Of a stretch of 64,000 nt of DNA, positions 48,702 through 61,113 are shown piece by piece (within the stretch, counting starts at the first letter, position 1; the number at the start of each line of letters is the position of its first letter). The stretch comes from Scalesia atractyloides (taxonomy: Eukaryota; Streptophyta; Magnoliopsida; Asterales; Asteraceae). Position numbers and translations under genes: made by a program. Below the pieces are notes generated by a model. That model searched no databases and was not told where the DNA came from. It was given only the letters and a program-made list of their open reading frames with translations. The stretch spans positions 36,023,476 to 36,087,475 of the forward strand of contig CAMTDV010000022.1 in the NCBI GenBank assembly GCA_947069175.1, written 5' to 3'.

Positions 48702-50110
48702 ATGTTGCTTGGTCTTCGGTCTTTGGTCTTCATATGTTGGTCTTCACATTGAATGGGTTGGAGTATCAACAAACTCCCCCTGAAGATCTGCTATCCAATG
48801 ATTAGAGCATCAGGTCTTCGAACTTCTAAGAAACTTCAAATCTTTCTTGTTTCCTCTTCTAACTTGTCAGATTTCTTCATTGCCGGTCTTTGTTTATGTT
48901 CCATTTGTATTAATCTGTACTCAATTGACAAGTATAATTAGACCACGTTATCAGGGAATACACACGGAAAAATTATCATAATTTCTTCGCAAGATTGTAT
49001 TCCCTGAACGAGATACACACACTCGTATGAATTCCAGCAGCAGATTTGAGAAAAACAAGTGACCAAGTCAATTCAAATGACTAGATTCGTTCATATGAGA
49101 TACACACACTCAAACAAATTTCAGATTTTGGATTTGTTTTGATGAGTTACTTGTTGCAAGATATTACTTTATGAAGTTGCGATATCAAACAATTGGTTTT
49201 CTGGCGTTTCTTGGTAGAAAACTTTCGAGTATCAACTTTGGCTAACTTTCAAAAAGTAATTTTATAAGAAACTAAGTAAACTAGACTTAAAATCAAAATG
49301 TACAGATAAACTATATAGCTATTGAACAACCTTTTTCGAGTTTCAAGGTAAAGGAATCATACCAGCATTTTAATCTTTGTCAAAAACGATATTTGGTTTA
49401 AACTTCAAAATTAAATAGATAAGTATTCAATTATGATTACGGTATTGTTGTCCATGTCAGCTCAGACTTATCAGATGTAATCAGGATTAGGAGGTATGAT
49501 TAAGGTATGAATTTTACTTACTAGTCGGTGTTCAACCACATCACGACACATTCTCGTATCAAGATATGCACGAGAGAAAATCTTACCGGTGAGTATGCTG
49601 CTTTATCATATGTTTTAACGTATATAAATGATGTGAGATACTCACTTATTTTTTATTTAAAACAAGCCCTTTGTGATTTAATCACTTATTGATGAGGAAC
49701 TTGATTTTCATATGCATGCAGGGCACAGGAGTAAGTCCGTGAACAGGTTAGTACCGTCGTACCGACAAAGAGACGAACTTAGCTCCCACATTAAGTTGTG
49801 ATATTTTATCACTTATTTTGGGGATGTGATATTTTTATCACTTATTTGATGGTCGTATGCAGTATGTATACGTATGTATGATATCAGGGAAGTTCTAGAC
49901 TTGCGCCACCGTTATTTTTCGGCAAAAGATTCAACCATGATACCCAGATGATAAGAAAGCATAAAGACCGTATATCTCAGAACCTCGGCACTCTATCAAA
50001 CGAAATTTTGGTACCAAGACCATATGCCAATGAATGGTTCCCACCTGGCGTTCTGTCTGTTAGGGTTATATCAACCTGCATATTTTAATCTGATTGTGAG
50101 CCTACCGATA
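48702..50110 (-). other. Copia F post-pol spacer
   Basis: No coding region supported. A second copy of the polypurine tract/LTR edge sits at 48763-48785. The part at about 49890-50030 aligns with the post-pol spacer of A and C (shared minus-strand string CCAAAATTTCGTT and neighbours). The internal promoter and accessory ORF of A/C are not present. Confidence 0.6.
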
Positions 50111-52088
50111 CATCATTAGCAAAACTACTTATCCATCTTCTTTCTATGCTTTTAACGTGTTTTGTTTTTGAATGCTGTACAGGATTCCGAGTGATCTGTA
50201 AAGCAGCTTCATTATCAACAAAAATAGAAGTAGTAAGAAATTCAAAACCGTAGTCGCGCATTTGCTGTTGAATCCATAGAACTTGAGAGCAGCAACTAGA
50301 AGCTAAAATATATTAAGCCTCACATGTTGATGTAGCTACACAAGTCTGCTTTTTGCATGCCATGTCACTAGGCGATTTCCCAAGAACTAACATCCTGCTT
50401 GTTGTTGACTTTGCATCGATTTTACAGCCACCATGATCAGAATCACTTAATGCTGTCAGATCAAAGTTATCATCCTTAGGGTACCATAAACCAGTGTCAG
50501 GCGTCCCTTCAAATAATAAAAGATCCTTTTTGCAGCCATCAAATGAGAAACCTTCGGACTAGACTGATAGCATGCCAGAAGCCATGCTGGGTACATTATG
50601 TCGGGTCTTGAAGCAGTAAGATACATGAGAGAGCCGATCATAGCACGGTAGAGAGATGGTTCTACATGTTCACCCATTCCGTCTGGAGTAATCCCATGAT
50701 TTTGAGTTAATGGAGTTCCCAAAGGTTTTGAGTCGTCCATCTGAAATCATTTGAGAATAACTCCAACGTACTTGGTTTGATGGATAAAAATCCCTTCCTT
50801 TGATTGCTGAACATGCAAACCTAAAAAGAAAGTCATTTCTCCCATTACGCTCATCTTGAAATTCTCCTGCATAACCTGTTCAAATTCTTTGCACATTCGA
50901 GTGTTAGTAGACCCAAATATAATATCATCAACATAAACTTGTACTAGCAGCAAATCCTCGTCCCATTCCTTGATGAAGAGAGTACAGTCGATCAGGCCTC
51001 GTCGAAAACCATTCTTCAACAGATAGGTAGACAACGTTTCATACCAAGCCCTCGGAGCTTGATGAAGACCATATAACGCCTTGTTGAGAAGCCAAACCTT
51101 GTCAGGATGGAGAGGATCTTCAAAACCTGGCGGTTGCTCAACATATACTTCCTCTTCTACGATACCATGAAGAAATGCACTCTACACATCCATCTAATAA
51201 ACGGTGAACTTCTTGAGGAACGCATAAGCCAAAATGATTCTTATGGCCTCAAGTCGTGCAACCTGTACATAAACTTCATTGTAATCGATCCCTTCGACCT
51301 GATTAAAACCTTGAGCAACCAATCGCGCTTTGTTTCTTACAACAACATCTCGGTCATCCTTCTTGCACTTGTACACCCATCGTGTACCAATCTTCTTGTA
51401 GCCGTCAGGACTGTCAAACAATTTCCAGACGCCTAACTTCTGAAACTGCTGAAGTTCTACCTGCATGGCTTCAACCGAAAAGTATTCTTTCATTGCCTCC
51501 TTCCAAGATTTTGGTTCTACTTGGCACACATAGCAGGCAAAAGACCAATCATTCAGACCACCAGATTCCCTGATTTCCGAATACAATCCAGCATTCTGGT
51601 TATTTCGAAGCTGATTACGAGTCTACACACCACTTTGGACATCTCCAATAATATTCTGCTGAAGATGGATATTATGAATTCGAGTTTCTGGCACATTAGG
51701 AACTCAAGAATTTATACCCAAATTGTTGATATTCAGATCAACAATTAAATCGAGAGCTGGATTTGATGACGTTGTAGATGCCTGACCTTCAGTCATTCCT
51801 TGAGGTTGAATATTTGACGTATCATTTGAAAATCCAGGAAACGCACCAGAGGCAGCTTCATTTGCATCATGAAACTCATCTTCTTCTGATGAAACATTAC
51901 AATCCGCAACGTCTTCGAATTCCTCATTTTGAACAAGATTGTTAACCGAAGTCGACACTTGAGGGTTAACAATAATTGATCGAACAAGTGATGAATCTAC
52001 TGCAGTATCAATTTCCAATAACATCTGAGCAGCAACTGTCACATCATCAAAAGTTGGCAGATTAAAGGAGTCAAACAACCCATCATAG
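50111..52088 (-). pseudogene. pol: Copia F hinge, RT and RNase H
   Basis: Starts in the acidic hinge (52078-51704, F-N-L-P-T-F-D-D) directly after the protease region. RT 51586-50750: T-R-W-V-Y-K-C-K; the catalytic block has stops on both sides of M-D-V (near 51190), while Y-V-D-D is intact at 50924-50935. RNase H 50740-50111 ends with V-D-N-E-A-A-L-Q-I-T and H-S-K-T-K-H, then loses similarity. Few frameshifts compared with A and B. Confidence 0.85.
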
Positions 52089-52541
52089 TCAACCCTTCTC
52101 GGTGGCTTTGGAGATAAAACATGTGACTTGTGCAGATGTTGTAATAGCTTGGCTCATATCAAGAATATACAAATCATTAATTCTTGGAGCCGATAGGAGA
52201 ATCCATTCCTTGGGGATCTTGAATCCAGGCTTCAGCATATAACATCCGGCATCATGAAAATGTACCGTGAACTTCTTATCGCAGATTTGAGAAACGCTAA
52301 GAAGATTGTGATCAATTTGCCACACATAATTGATCTTGTCGAAGCTCACAACACCATTAGAGACCATTCCTTCTCCAGTGATGTATCCACCTTTTTCACC
52401 AGCAAAAGCAACATAACTACCCCTCATGCTTTTCACATCATATAGGAGCCGCAAGTCGCCCGTCATGTGCCTTGATGCTCCACTGTCAACAATCCAATGA
52501 CTGTTTACAGTTCCTCCTGGAACACCCTGCACATTGCACAA
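52089..52541 (-). pseudogene. pol: Copia F protease and pre-integrase region
   Basis: An open stretch of 150 codons. W-I-V-D-S-G-A-S-R-H-M-T-G with catalytic D-S-G-A at 52476-52487; then the conserved G-G-Y-I-T-G-E-G and L-L-S-V-S-Q-I-C-D-K-K-F blocks, ending F-I-S-K-A-T-E-K. In relatives this continues into L-W-H-R and the integrase; here it jumps to the hinge. The best-preserved protease in the window. Confidence 0.88.
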
Positions 52542-52559
52542 ACAAGATTAGTTTAAGAT

Positions 52560-55500
52560 GGGGACCCAAGCCTTAGTGGTCTTGGGTCGTCCCTAATCAT
52601 CGAGAAATGTAATCTCAATTTCTTGATGTTTAACAAACTGAGAACCTCCTTTTGAACCATTACCGGTCTTGTGTTTCAAATATCCTTGTTTATTACCAGA
52701 TTTACTATTATTTACAATTTTAAAAGTGTCTGGTTTTATTGACTTTGAAGATCTTTGATCCTTTTTCGAAGAATCCAATTTTAAAGCTTTCACAACTACT
52801 TTTACTTGTTTACGTTATTGTTTCTCTTTTTGATCCTTAATGATTCGCTTATCTTGAGTCGGAGAAACATATTTATGTTTGCAAGTTGGTTCATGAGGGG
52901 TTTTCTCTATACATCTTTATTGTGCTGGATTTTGACAATCCTTTATAATGTGGCCAAAATTTCCACATTTGAAACATGTTCTCCTCTCCACAAAACTAGG
53001 AGATCGTGTTTCTCTGCTTGATGTTGAACTTGTGGGTCTTGAGGTACTGGGTTCAATACATCCATCAGTGTGTTGGGTGTAATTGTTTTGACCGTTTCCT
53101 TTCAAAATCATAACTTTCTTAACAAAATCAACATTAGATTTTCCTTGAAAAGTTTCGACTTTATCGGTACCTTTAGAATTCACAAATTTAACAGTTTTAG
53201 CCTTCTTCTGGTTACGAGAGCCTTTTGCTTCAACCTTCGGTTGAGAAACTGTAGGCTTTACAACTCGCTTCCATTGTTTTTCTTTCGAAGTGGATAGTGG
53301 TTGTGATTTGGTGGGCTTTTTCTTTTCTAAAGGTTTGGTTGTTGACTTTTTAAAAACCTGATCTATAGAAGTTGGATTTACGTTTTTAATTTGAAAATCT
53401 TTGTTTGAAAAGGTTTTCTTATCTCCAACCAAAGTATACAACACATTATCTGCTTCATCTGTCGACACTTGTGTCTTGACAGATTTCTTAGGAACGGTCT
53501 CTTGATTCTCAATAGATTGACTACTAGGAGTAGCAGAAGATTCTACTATTTTCCTCTCATCAAGAGGCTGATCCTGTTTATCATTTCTTGATTCAACATC
53601 TGATGTATCACCCTCTTCTTCATCAGACGATGAACTTTCTAGTTTCTTGGTTCTTGAGAGGAATTGCCTAGTTTGAACCCTAACCCTGCTGTGAATTCCT
53701 CAGGATTCAAAGGTACAGAGGGTTCAAAACGAGGCATCTCCTCTTCATCAGCATTTTGGTATAGTTGTGTTTCATTGGGGGTGGACACGACTTATACCCT
53801 ATGCATTGAGCATCTCCCTTTAGTTTTTGAACTTCAATAATATGATCAAGCACATATTGTGAGTTAGAATAACTTTCCAATTTGCGTTTGATCGAATCAT
53901 ATTCGCATTTGGGGATGGCTAACTCTTTCTTTGTTTCTTCTAGGAGATTAATGTAGTTATTAATTCCTGTCTGTTTATTCAAAACTATTTTTGTCAATTC
54001 AGAAACACTTTTCTTAAGGGTTTCTATTACAGATTTGAATTTTTTTCATTTCTAGTTAGTGCCAAGTTCGCCTCTTTGCATTTTGATAATTCATCAACTA
54101 AATTCTGATTATGACTGTTGACAGTTTCATACTTTATTTTCAATTCAACACAGTCATTGCAAATAGTAGGAGGTTCAGAATTTACCTGTTTTGTAGAACC
54201 TTCAACATTTGCCATAAAGGCAGTGTGATGAGGAAAAGTTGCACCATCTGTAGAGAGTGTCTCTGTCTCTTTCACCCCAGCTTCTTCATTCCTCGTCATA
54301 CCTACCTTTTCAGATTTTAACAACTCAGCTTCACTCAGCAACTTTTCAACCTCAGCTTCACTTCCTTTCTTCATATCAGAATTAGATTCGTAACCATCTG
54401 AACTTGAACATTCTTCATCAGAACTACCAGCATCCCTAGATGTATCATCACTATTTGGAGTGTTGATGTTGTGATCATGCTTGATCTGATCCACGAACTT
54501 CGCGTAGCATGCAGTTCTTCCGTTGTTCTCAGTTCCCAACTGTACTGACCAATCGCATCCTTCATCAGACTGAACTACCAAAGCTCTGTGCGTGTTTGAA
54601 GGTCCTGATTGATTGGTATTGTTAGAGTTGCCAACAACTACTATTCTTCTTTCATTGTTGTACTGTGCTGTGTTGGATGGTTGAGACTGATTATGAAAGG
54701 GGTTGTGATTTCCTTCATTGTTGGGTCTTGTGCATTTCCGCTTGAAGTGACCTCTTTCTCCGCAGTTGAAGCAAGTAACGGCGATTTTGTCAAAGCCGTA
54801 TTTTGTATCCTTCTTGCTTTCCAAACTGGTTCTCCCCGTTCTTCTCATGTAATCCTTTGCTCTTCTCATAGCGCTTGCAAATGCCCATTTGATGTCCATC
54901 AGCTCCATTTCATCTCGGTCAATTTGTTCATAGTCTTCGTTTGTCAAATTGATGTTCCCTATTTGACCTGCAACTAAACCACAATATGCACTGACCATGG
55001 TATTTAGAAGTTCCGCATGTTCCTGTGCAACTTCTACGTTGATTTTGGAGAGATTTGACATGTCAATTTTGACAGTGTTGGGATTTGCAGAATGACTGTT
55101 GCTTCCATAGAAAGCTTGTTGAGGAGCTTGCTGTGGAGCCTTATGCGCTAAATCCCTTGGCTGTGGAAGGAAGGCTTTCGGATCAAAAGCATGTCCATAG
55201 GCTTGATTACTCGAACCTGTAGACTGACTTGATTGAACTGGTTAGGGTAGGAAAGGGTTCACGTTTGACACAAACGTGGTTTGCAGCTTCGGTTTCTGAC
55301 TTGAGCTTGTACCTACATTTATACCTCCAAAATACATTTCAGGTTTTTGTGGAGCAGAGACTTGTTGTGCCCTCCGGAGTTCTTCTTCATTCTTGTTCTC
55401 CAGTTTCTGCACAAATTCATAAAAACTAATTGAGTCCAAAACACCTGTATGTTTTAAAAGATAAATAAATTGACCCCATTTTTTGTGGTAAAGCATCAGC

Positions 55501-56178
55501 AAATCACATCGCAATTTCTTGTGGTGCTGCTAACACTTTATAAGAGTACATTTCGCTGAGAAGATGATAAAATCGAGTGGTCATATCATTCAAGGTTTCG
55601 TTCTCCATGAACATGAAACCTTCAAACTCTTTCTTGAGCAGATCATGCTGAATCTTCCTGGTAGTAGCGTTACCTTCACCTCTTGCCTCCAAAGTGTCCC
55701 ACAAATTTTTCGTTGTAGTACAATACACAAACTGAGGATAAATGTCTTTATGCAGAGCTTGTGTGAGGATAGCAAATGCCTTTTTCTCTAGATCGTAAGC
55801 TTTCTTGTCACTTTCGACTAGATTGGCCAATGTGGTTGGATTTGTTCTAGCTTCTTCAAGTGCTTCATTGTAGGGCGTAGTGAAACACGTCCACAATTCC
55901 GTGTTTTGACCGAGAACATAAGTATGAAAACGACTTTTCCATGAAGGATAATCGTTCTTGTGATTTAACTTCGGCGGTCGGTTATTACTTCCTGTTTCAC
56001 TTTCGCTCATTAACAAAGTTTGGATGCTTTGGTTCTGATTCACAACACACGGCCATTGATTTGCAGAGATCATTGCTGTATGTTGAGGCATCAAAGATTT
56101 TACCCATGATGTTGCGGAGCTTTGCGAAGACTCCTGATTTGAGCTTGAACTACTCCAATCCCACGGGTAAGAACTCAT
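52560..56178 (-). pseudogene. gag: Copia F gag
   Basis: Starts at ATG 56178 (M-S-S-Y-P-W-D-W-S-S). Capsid-like core (about residues 75-220) with F-A-I-L-T-Q-A-L and K-N-L-W-D-T-L, an early stop near 55504 and resumption at 55514. A Gln/Ser/Pro linker follows, then an open 344-codon stretch (55061-54027) with an intact zinc knuckle C-F-N-C-G-E-R-G-H-F-K-R-K-C at 54732-54773 and an acidic coiled-coil region. Further on lie the K-rich block 53468-52917 and a second intact knuckle C-F-K-C-G-N-F-G-H-I-I-K-D-C at 52935-52976. Overall few lesions, so F is younger than A and B or decayed less. Confidence 0.88.
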
Positions 56179-56823
56179 TATATTCTCTTGCTTTATTAAA
56201 ATTTGAAGGTTTTAACAGTTTCACAATAACAATTACCTTTTAAAATTCACAGATCTGAAAATATGACAAATTCTTAAAATCACAAAGCTTTGAAAAACAA
56301 ACAATAACTGTTTCGTGCGAGACAGCCGATTCATGCAAAACAATGATGTTTCGTGCGAGACGCTTGTTTCGTGCGGGTCAAGTGTTTTGTGCACTTCAGA
56401 TGAATCGTACGGAACTTTTCAGTCGCACAAATTGTTTTGTTCAACGTTTTTCAGAGGAATCTTTTCAGAAGAGGTTTGGTGAAAAATTTCCTTTCTTGTG
56501 TAGACCTGCTTTTTCGAAAATACCTGTTGTCTTACCCACTTTTAGTTAAAACACAGATTTTTAACAGTCAACAGTCCAAGTCAGAAAATGTCAACCCTAC
56601 CAAAACTAATCAGATTCACTTTTTTGTAGATTTCTTCTACAAGGGTGTTCTTAAAAAAAAGTTTTACCATAAAATTTTCTGCATGCAACATATTTTAACC
56701 AAGTGTTAAGTTAGACAACTATCCAAAACTAATGTTTTTCTGCTGGAGATTCAAGAACACTTCAGAAATCTTCAAACTAGCTCAGACACAACTAAGCCTG
56801 GTTTTGAACAAGGATAGAGCACA
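56179..56823 (-). other. Copia F leader
   Basis: Between primer site and gag ATG. Carries variants 'tttcgtgcgaga', 'gaatcgtacgga' and 'cagtcgcacaaa' at 56310-56430, a diverged form of the motif array seen in A and C leaders. Confidence 0.7.
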
Positions 56824-56836
56824 AGCTCTGATACCA
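56824..56836 (-). other. Primer binding site of Copia F
   Basis: Minus strand TGGTATCAGAGCT two bases inside the 5' LTR. Confidence 0.92.
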
Positions 56837-56838
56837 CT

Positions 56839-57581
56839 TGAAGGTCCACCTGAGGATCAAGTAAAACAAGTTCCTTGTTCATATAACATACACACAAGTG
56901 CGGAATCCAAGTGTGCATGCAACCAAAGCAAAGTGAAGAGCACGGGGTAACCAAAGATTCACTATCTTGATTAATGATTGAGAACAAGTACAAACATATA
57001 CACACAATGCTCGTATGACTCAAACAAACTTGTTGTGTTCTAGTGTCTTCCTCTTCACCAGAAATGCTAACTTAGATATCCCACACAAAGGATCAGTTTG
57101 CTAGCTCGTTCTATTGACTTCTGGACCAAAGGGCTAACCCTCACTGAGAGGTGCATGTCTGCTTTTATAATGTCCAAGCTGGTCACTCGTACGAAAACAC
57201 GTTTCCAGACATATGGAACACACTATTACACATGAGACACAGCTCCAGAATTTTGGTACGGAACATCTGTTTCGTACGAAATACATTGTTTTGTACGAAA
57301 CCATTCATTGTTTCATACAAAACACGTGACTCGTACGAAACCTATGGCTCGCACAAAATTCCCATTCTTGGAGAACGTGTGTAGACATGACGTTTACAAG
57401 ACTCAACGGTATGCACACATGCAACCGATTAGCACAGACAAGCTAAGATGTCATACTAGATCATGATAGAAGGATATCTCGATCTATTCGACACGACCAA
57501 ACCTATACAGACACTTGAGCAAAGACCGTACAATTACAACTGTAATTACGAACAAGCGATAGACAGAAAACTGTATCAACA
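56839..57581 (-). repeat. 5' LTR of Copia F
   Basis: 743 bp, minus strand TGTTGATACAG...GGACCTTCA. TTCGTACGAA-type sites at plus-strand 57180-57345; TATA-like ATTATAAAAGC near 57160 on the minus strand. Confidence 0.92.
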
Positions 57582-59325
57582 TCTTTTCAAGATAAATCTT
57601 TTACCTAGTGATATGTTATATTAAATAACATATCTAAGACATTTTAATCTGACCCTAATGTCAGTTTTTATTAAAAATCGCATAAAACGTCATTTTTCGA
57701 TATAAGCGCTGTTTCGGCGCATAGTATGGTTTTAAACCATATTAATTAACCAAGACTTGTTACCTACTTATTTTAAAACTTATTTTAAACATATCTACAG
57801 TAGGTACATGTTATGAACTCAAAATCCCAAATAATTTATAAACTATGTGTGAAATGACCAAAATTCCCATTCGATGCATAGTTTGGTCATAAAAGATCAA
57901 TTTCACATACAATTGATATCCTACTGATATTATATCATAAATAAACTATTTTTCCAGAATACTCATGATTATAAACTTAAATTATATTCAACTTCCTTTT
58001 ATACGGTATGAAATTACCGAAATGCCCTTATGAGGCATAGTTTCGATTTAAAACCTTAACGTGCATATAAGTTAATATCCTACTGATATTTGAACTTATT
58101 TAAAGTATAGCGGCATATAGAAATTGTCCATGACTTATCCGGTTACCCGATATCGCAAATATGCGCACGGTTAAGTATATGTAACTATTTTACGAATATT
58201 AACCGAAACGGGTTTAACTTATCATTTTAATCTCAAAATCCAGAATGTTAATTGTTTACCCATATTATGCAAGTCAAAGTACATGTCGGGTTTAAATTAC
58301 ATTCTATCCAATCGTCATTTAATCAAGCATTATACGTTTTGATCATGTACACTATCGCTCTAAGTCTATGACTTAAATAAAGACAGATAGTATTTAATTG
58401 GTTAGTTTATGCCATAATCCAGACTAGAGCCTTGCCGATAAATGCTATCTGCACGTTAGTACTTTTGTATATGGCTGAGTTATTGAAATAAAAAGAAGAC
58501 TAACTCAGGTAAATACTGTCGACTTATTTTTCCTATACGGGGTTAGGATACGTTAAACTATTACCACTTGGTCAGAAATGGGATCAATCGAATGCCAGAT
58601 TGTGGCTAGTAAATCCGCATATTCTGTTTTAATCAGTATTGTTTGATAACTTAAACATCGGGGGTTAAATTATTGTGTCCTGGATATCCTCGGCTCATTA
58701 GATTAGTTAATGGCCACGACCTTAGCGCGGGGTGTAGGCATACACCTGACAGACGCTCAAATGTAAATTACCCAAGACGTTGGGGATAACTCCTCTGTGA
58801 GTTCTAAGTGGTGTGTATTTAATCATGTCTCGGTCTCTGTACTAGGCCCTGTATCTATGGACAAACATGTCAGTCTGTTAACAAGGTTACAAAGTAACTT
58901 TCCCAAGTTATAAAAGATTTTGTGCCCTGTGCATTAAAAATCATTTTAAAATGTTTTCAAAATGAGTCAGTTGGTGTATTTACCAGCGAAAGCTGACGTA
59001 CCGTCCGAAGACTAAACTACAGGTACAATACAAAATAGGTCGGAAGCTGCTCGGTAGTGAATAAGAGGATCTTGCAAATCCTTAGATCTGCCCTAAAGTC
59101 TGTTTTATATTCTTTCTTGTACATTTTAATGATCCGCCTATGGATCTTCTATTACGAGCCTGTATATTTTTTTGTATTTCGAATATTTGGTTTGTAATAG
59201 TAATTTAACTCCAAGACTTCCGCTGTGCCATGTTTAATTGACAATGATGTTATCAACTAACGTCACGATACTCCCCACCCGGGCCCACGGTGTATGGATT
59301 TGGGTTGGAAATCCGAGGTGTGACA

Positions 59326-59944
59326 CTTCACTTCGTGAGAATTGGAATATCACTTCGTGCGGAGTGAATGTTTCAATTTTAATAGAATTTCACTTCGTGT
59401 GAAGTGGATGTTCTCTTCGTGTGAAGTGAGGGTATCAAATCGTGCGAAGTGTGTTCACAATTTCATGTTTTTTGTAATTTTGTCATTATTTCGGTTGTTT
59501 TTAGCTCTGTTCTTTTCAAGGGTTTGACTATAATGGATTTACGCATTTTACTGAAAATGAGTCTATTTTCTCCATGAAATCCTTGAAAAATGAAAACATG
59601 AGAAATATGAGTAGAATAGAGGTGTCTATTTGAAGACTTTGATCAAAATTACTGTTTAAAGTTTAATGTTTCATTGGGCTTCGCTGTACCAATCAGCAAA
59701 CTATTACAGACTCAAGACTCCAACACTCCTATAGATAGACATCTCTAGAATATACAAATGAAGCCTCTCCACTTTGTATGAGGTGAGCTCGCTTCGTACG
59801 AAATGAACTGCTTCACTTCTTACAAAGTGCACAACACTATGTGCGAAGTGGACAATACAAATAAAAAATCATCAAAACTAACATTGAAGCCCTATTACAT
59901 ATGACTCGACATGACCCTAAGACGTAGGCGATAGACATTCTGTA
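59326..59944 (-). mobile_element. Copia D leader and partial 5' LTR
   Basis: Minus-strand continuation of element D beyond solo LTR E. The leader (59326-59670) has CACTTCG[TC]G[CT]GAAGTG motifs like those left at 46180-46200. The LTR part (about 59680-59938) reads ATGTCTATCGCCTACGTCTTAGG on the minus strand, matching LTR starts of A and C, but the first about 11 bases, the LTR 3' end and the primer site are gone. It abuts the palindrome-bearing fragment. Confidence 0.7.
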
Positions 59945-61113
59945 TTATTATATAGGTGTACGTATTTATAGTATAAATATACTTTGTGTACTTGTATCTT
60001 ACACTTAATGGTTTTTATAAATAACTTTCTGGAATTTATTATATATATATATATATTAAATTCCAGAAAGTTATTTATAAAAACCATTAAGTGTAAGATA
60101 CAAGTACACAAAGTATATTTATACTATAAATACGTACACATATATGTATATATAATTAAGTTTATCAAAATTATTCATATTTTTAAATAACTTATTTTTT
60201 TGGTTTTGTATATACAACTTTAATATATATTTTGCATGTCAGTCCATATGTCCATTTTCATTCATATCGTCCGATTTGTCCGTTTCATCTGATTTGTGCG
60301 TTGTCCAAAATGTTTGTTTTATCCAAGTTTGGACATGTACATTTTTATATTTACCAAGTTGCAAGTATTTTTATGTTTTGTATTTTTGTAAGTATTTAGT
60401 TTTGTATATTTGTCCTAAACTTTCTAAATATATACAAATAAATACACAAAATTATATACATATAATTTTTGTGGTCTAAATATATATTTCATCGTAAATG
60501 TATATATAAATAACCAATTTTAGTTTAAGAAAAATCTAGTAATTTTTAATTTCAACTTTTCACCCAAAATTTTGTATAATAATGATTAAGGATGCCAAAA
60601 AATCCGTGTTAGTTATACCTAAATCATGATTAGATTTTATAAAATTTTTGACATAGTTTCCCCTAAACTATGAACTTTTTCCATGTTTTAAAACATGATT
60701 TTTATACACTTGTTCAACTTCAACAATTTGTAAATCTTTCATAGAATCAATATAAAATAAAAATCTCAACAAGTAATAATGTGAACTTGTTTTTAATCTT
60801 GTATATTTCAACATCACATTTTAAAGTATGGGCATCTTATTTTTCTTACCAAGTATATGCTAACTTTTTATACACATTTTCAACACAACATCTCATAATA
60901 TGAATTTTTTACCAAATCCACACTTTATGTGTTTCAAAAATGTCATTTTTAAGTACAAAATTTAGTTCATAATATCTTGTTGTTAGATCTTGCTTTGATC
61001 TTACTTTTAAATCTATATTTGCAAGATCGAATTTATTACGTAAACCACTAACTAAAAAATCATCAAGAATCATCAAGTAACACATAAATATGTTAAATAT
61101 CATCCATGCAAGA
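59945..61113 (-). repeat. Fragment of an H-like Gypsy LTR
   Basis: Minus-strand similarity to solo LTR H: the 'ggacaa/cggac' block (60245-60330) and the GCATGGATGAT...GATCTAGCAAGATT-like region (60950-61110). Cut at left by element D and at right by element G, which is inserted in it. No coding sequence. Confidence 0.5.
59956..60139. repeat. Perfect palindrome, 83-bp arms, 18-bp AT spacer
   Basis: 59956-60038 and 60057-60139 are exact reverse complements, separated by a TA-rich spacer that is itself nearly self-complementary. The two strands therefore give the same open stretch in both directions. It could be a foldback (MITE-like) insertion or a local inverted duplication. Confidence 0.93.

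Larger units (their letters stand above)
47939..57581 (-). mobile_element. Ty1/Copia element F, 9.6 kb, minus strand, no integrase
   Basis: Perfect target duplication TCTTT (47934-47938 and 57582-57586) inside solo LTR E. LTRs at 47939-48688 (3') and 56839-57581 (5'), primer site and polypurine tract in place. Gag, protease, RT and RNase H are readable, but the integrase core is missing between the pre-integrase block and the hinge, and there is no accessory ORF after RNase H. Distinct gag from A/C/G but a related pol and the same CGTACGA-type LTR motifs. Likely mobilised by a partner or deleted after insertion. Confidence 0.93.
46241..59325 (+). mobile_element. Gypsy-type solo LTR E, split by Copia F
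   Basis: Perfect target duplication CTTCA (46236-46240 and 59326-59330). Begins TGTAACACCC and ends CCGAGGTGTGACA. After removing Copia F and one TCTTT copy, about 3.4 kb remain with no second LTR, primer site or coding domain, so I read it as a solo LTR. It contains a minisatellite, a GC-rich hairpin, and a TATA box at 47055-47061 (CTATAAATAG) followed by a pyrimidine-rich leader-like stretch, so E points to the right. The part at 57587-59325 has nothing I can name beyond LTR sequence. Confidence 0.82.

Noticed and set aside
46241..59325. Element E as a complete LTR retrotransposon containing F
   Set aside because: Left and right ends do not repeat each other, and there is no primer site or coding domain outside F; a solo LTR fits better.
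59917..60190. Two similar small ORFs on opposite strands
   Set aside because: Both are readings of the same perfect palindrome, not genes.
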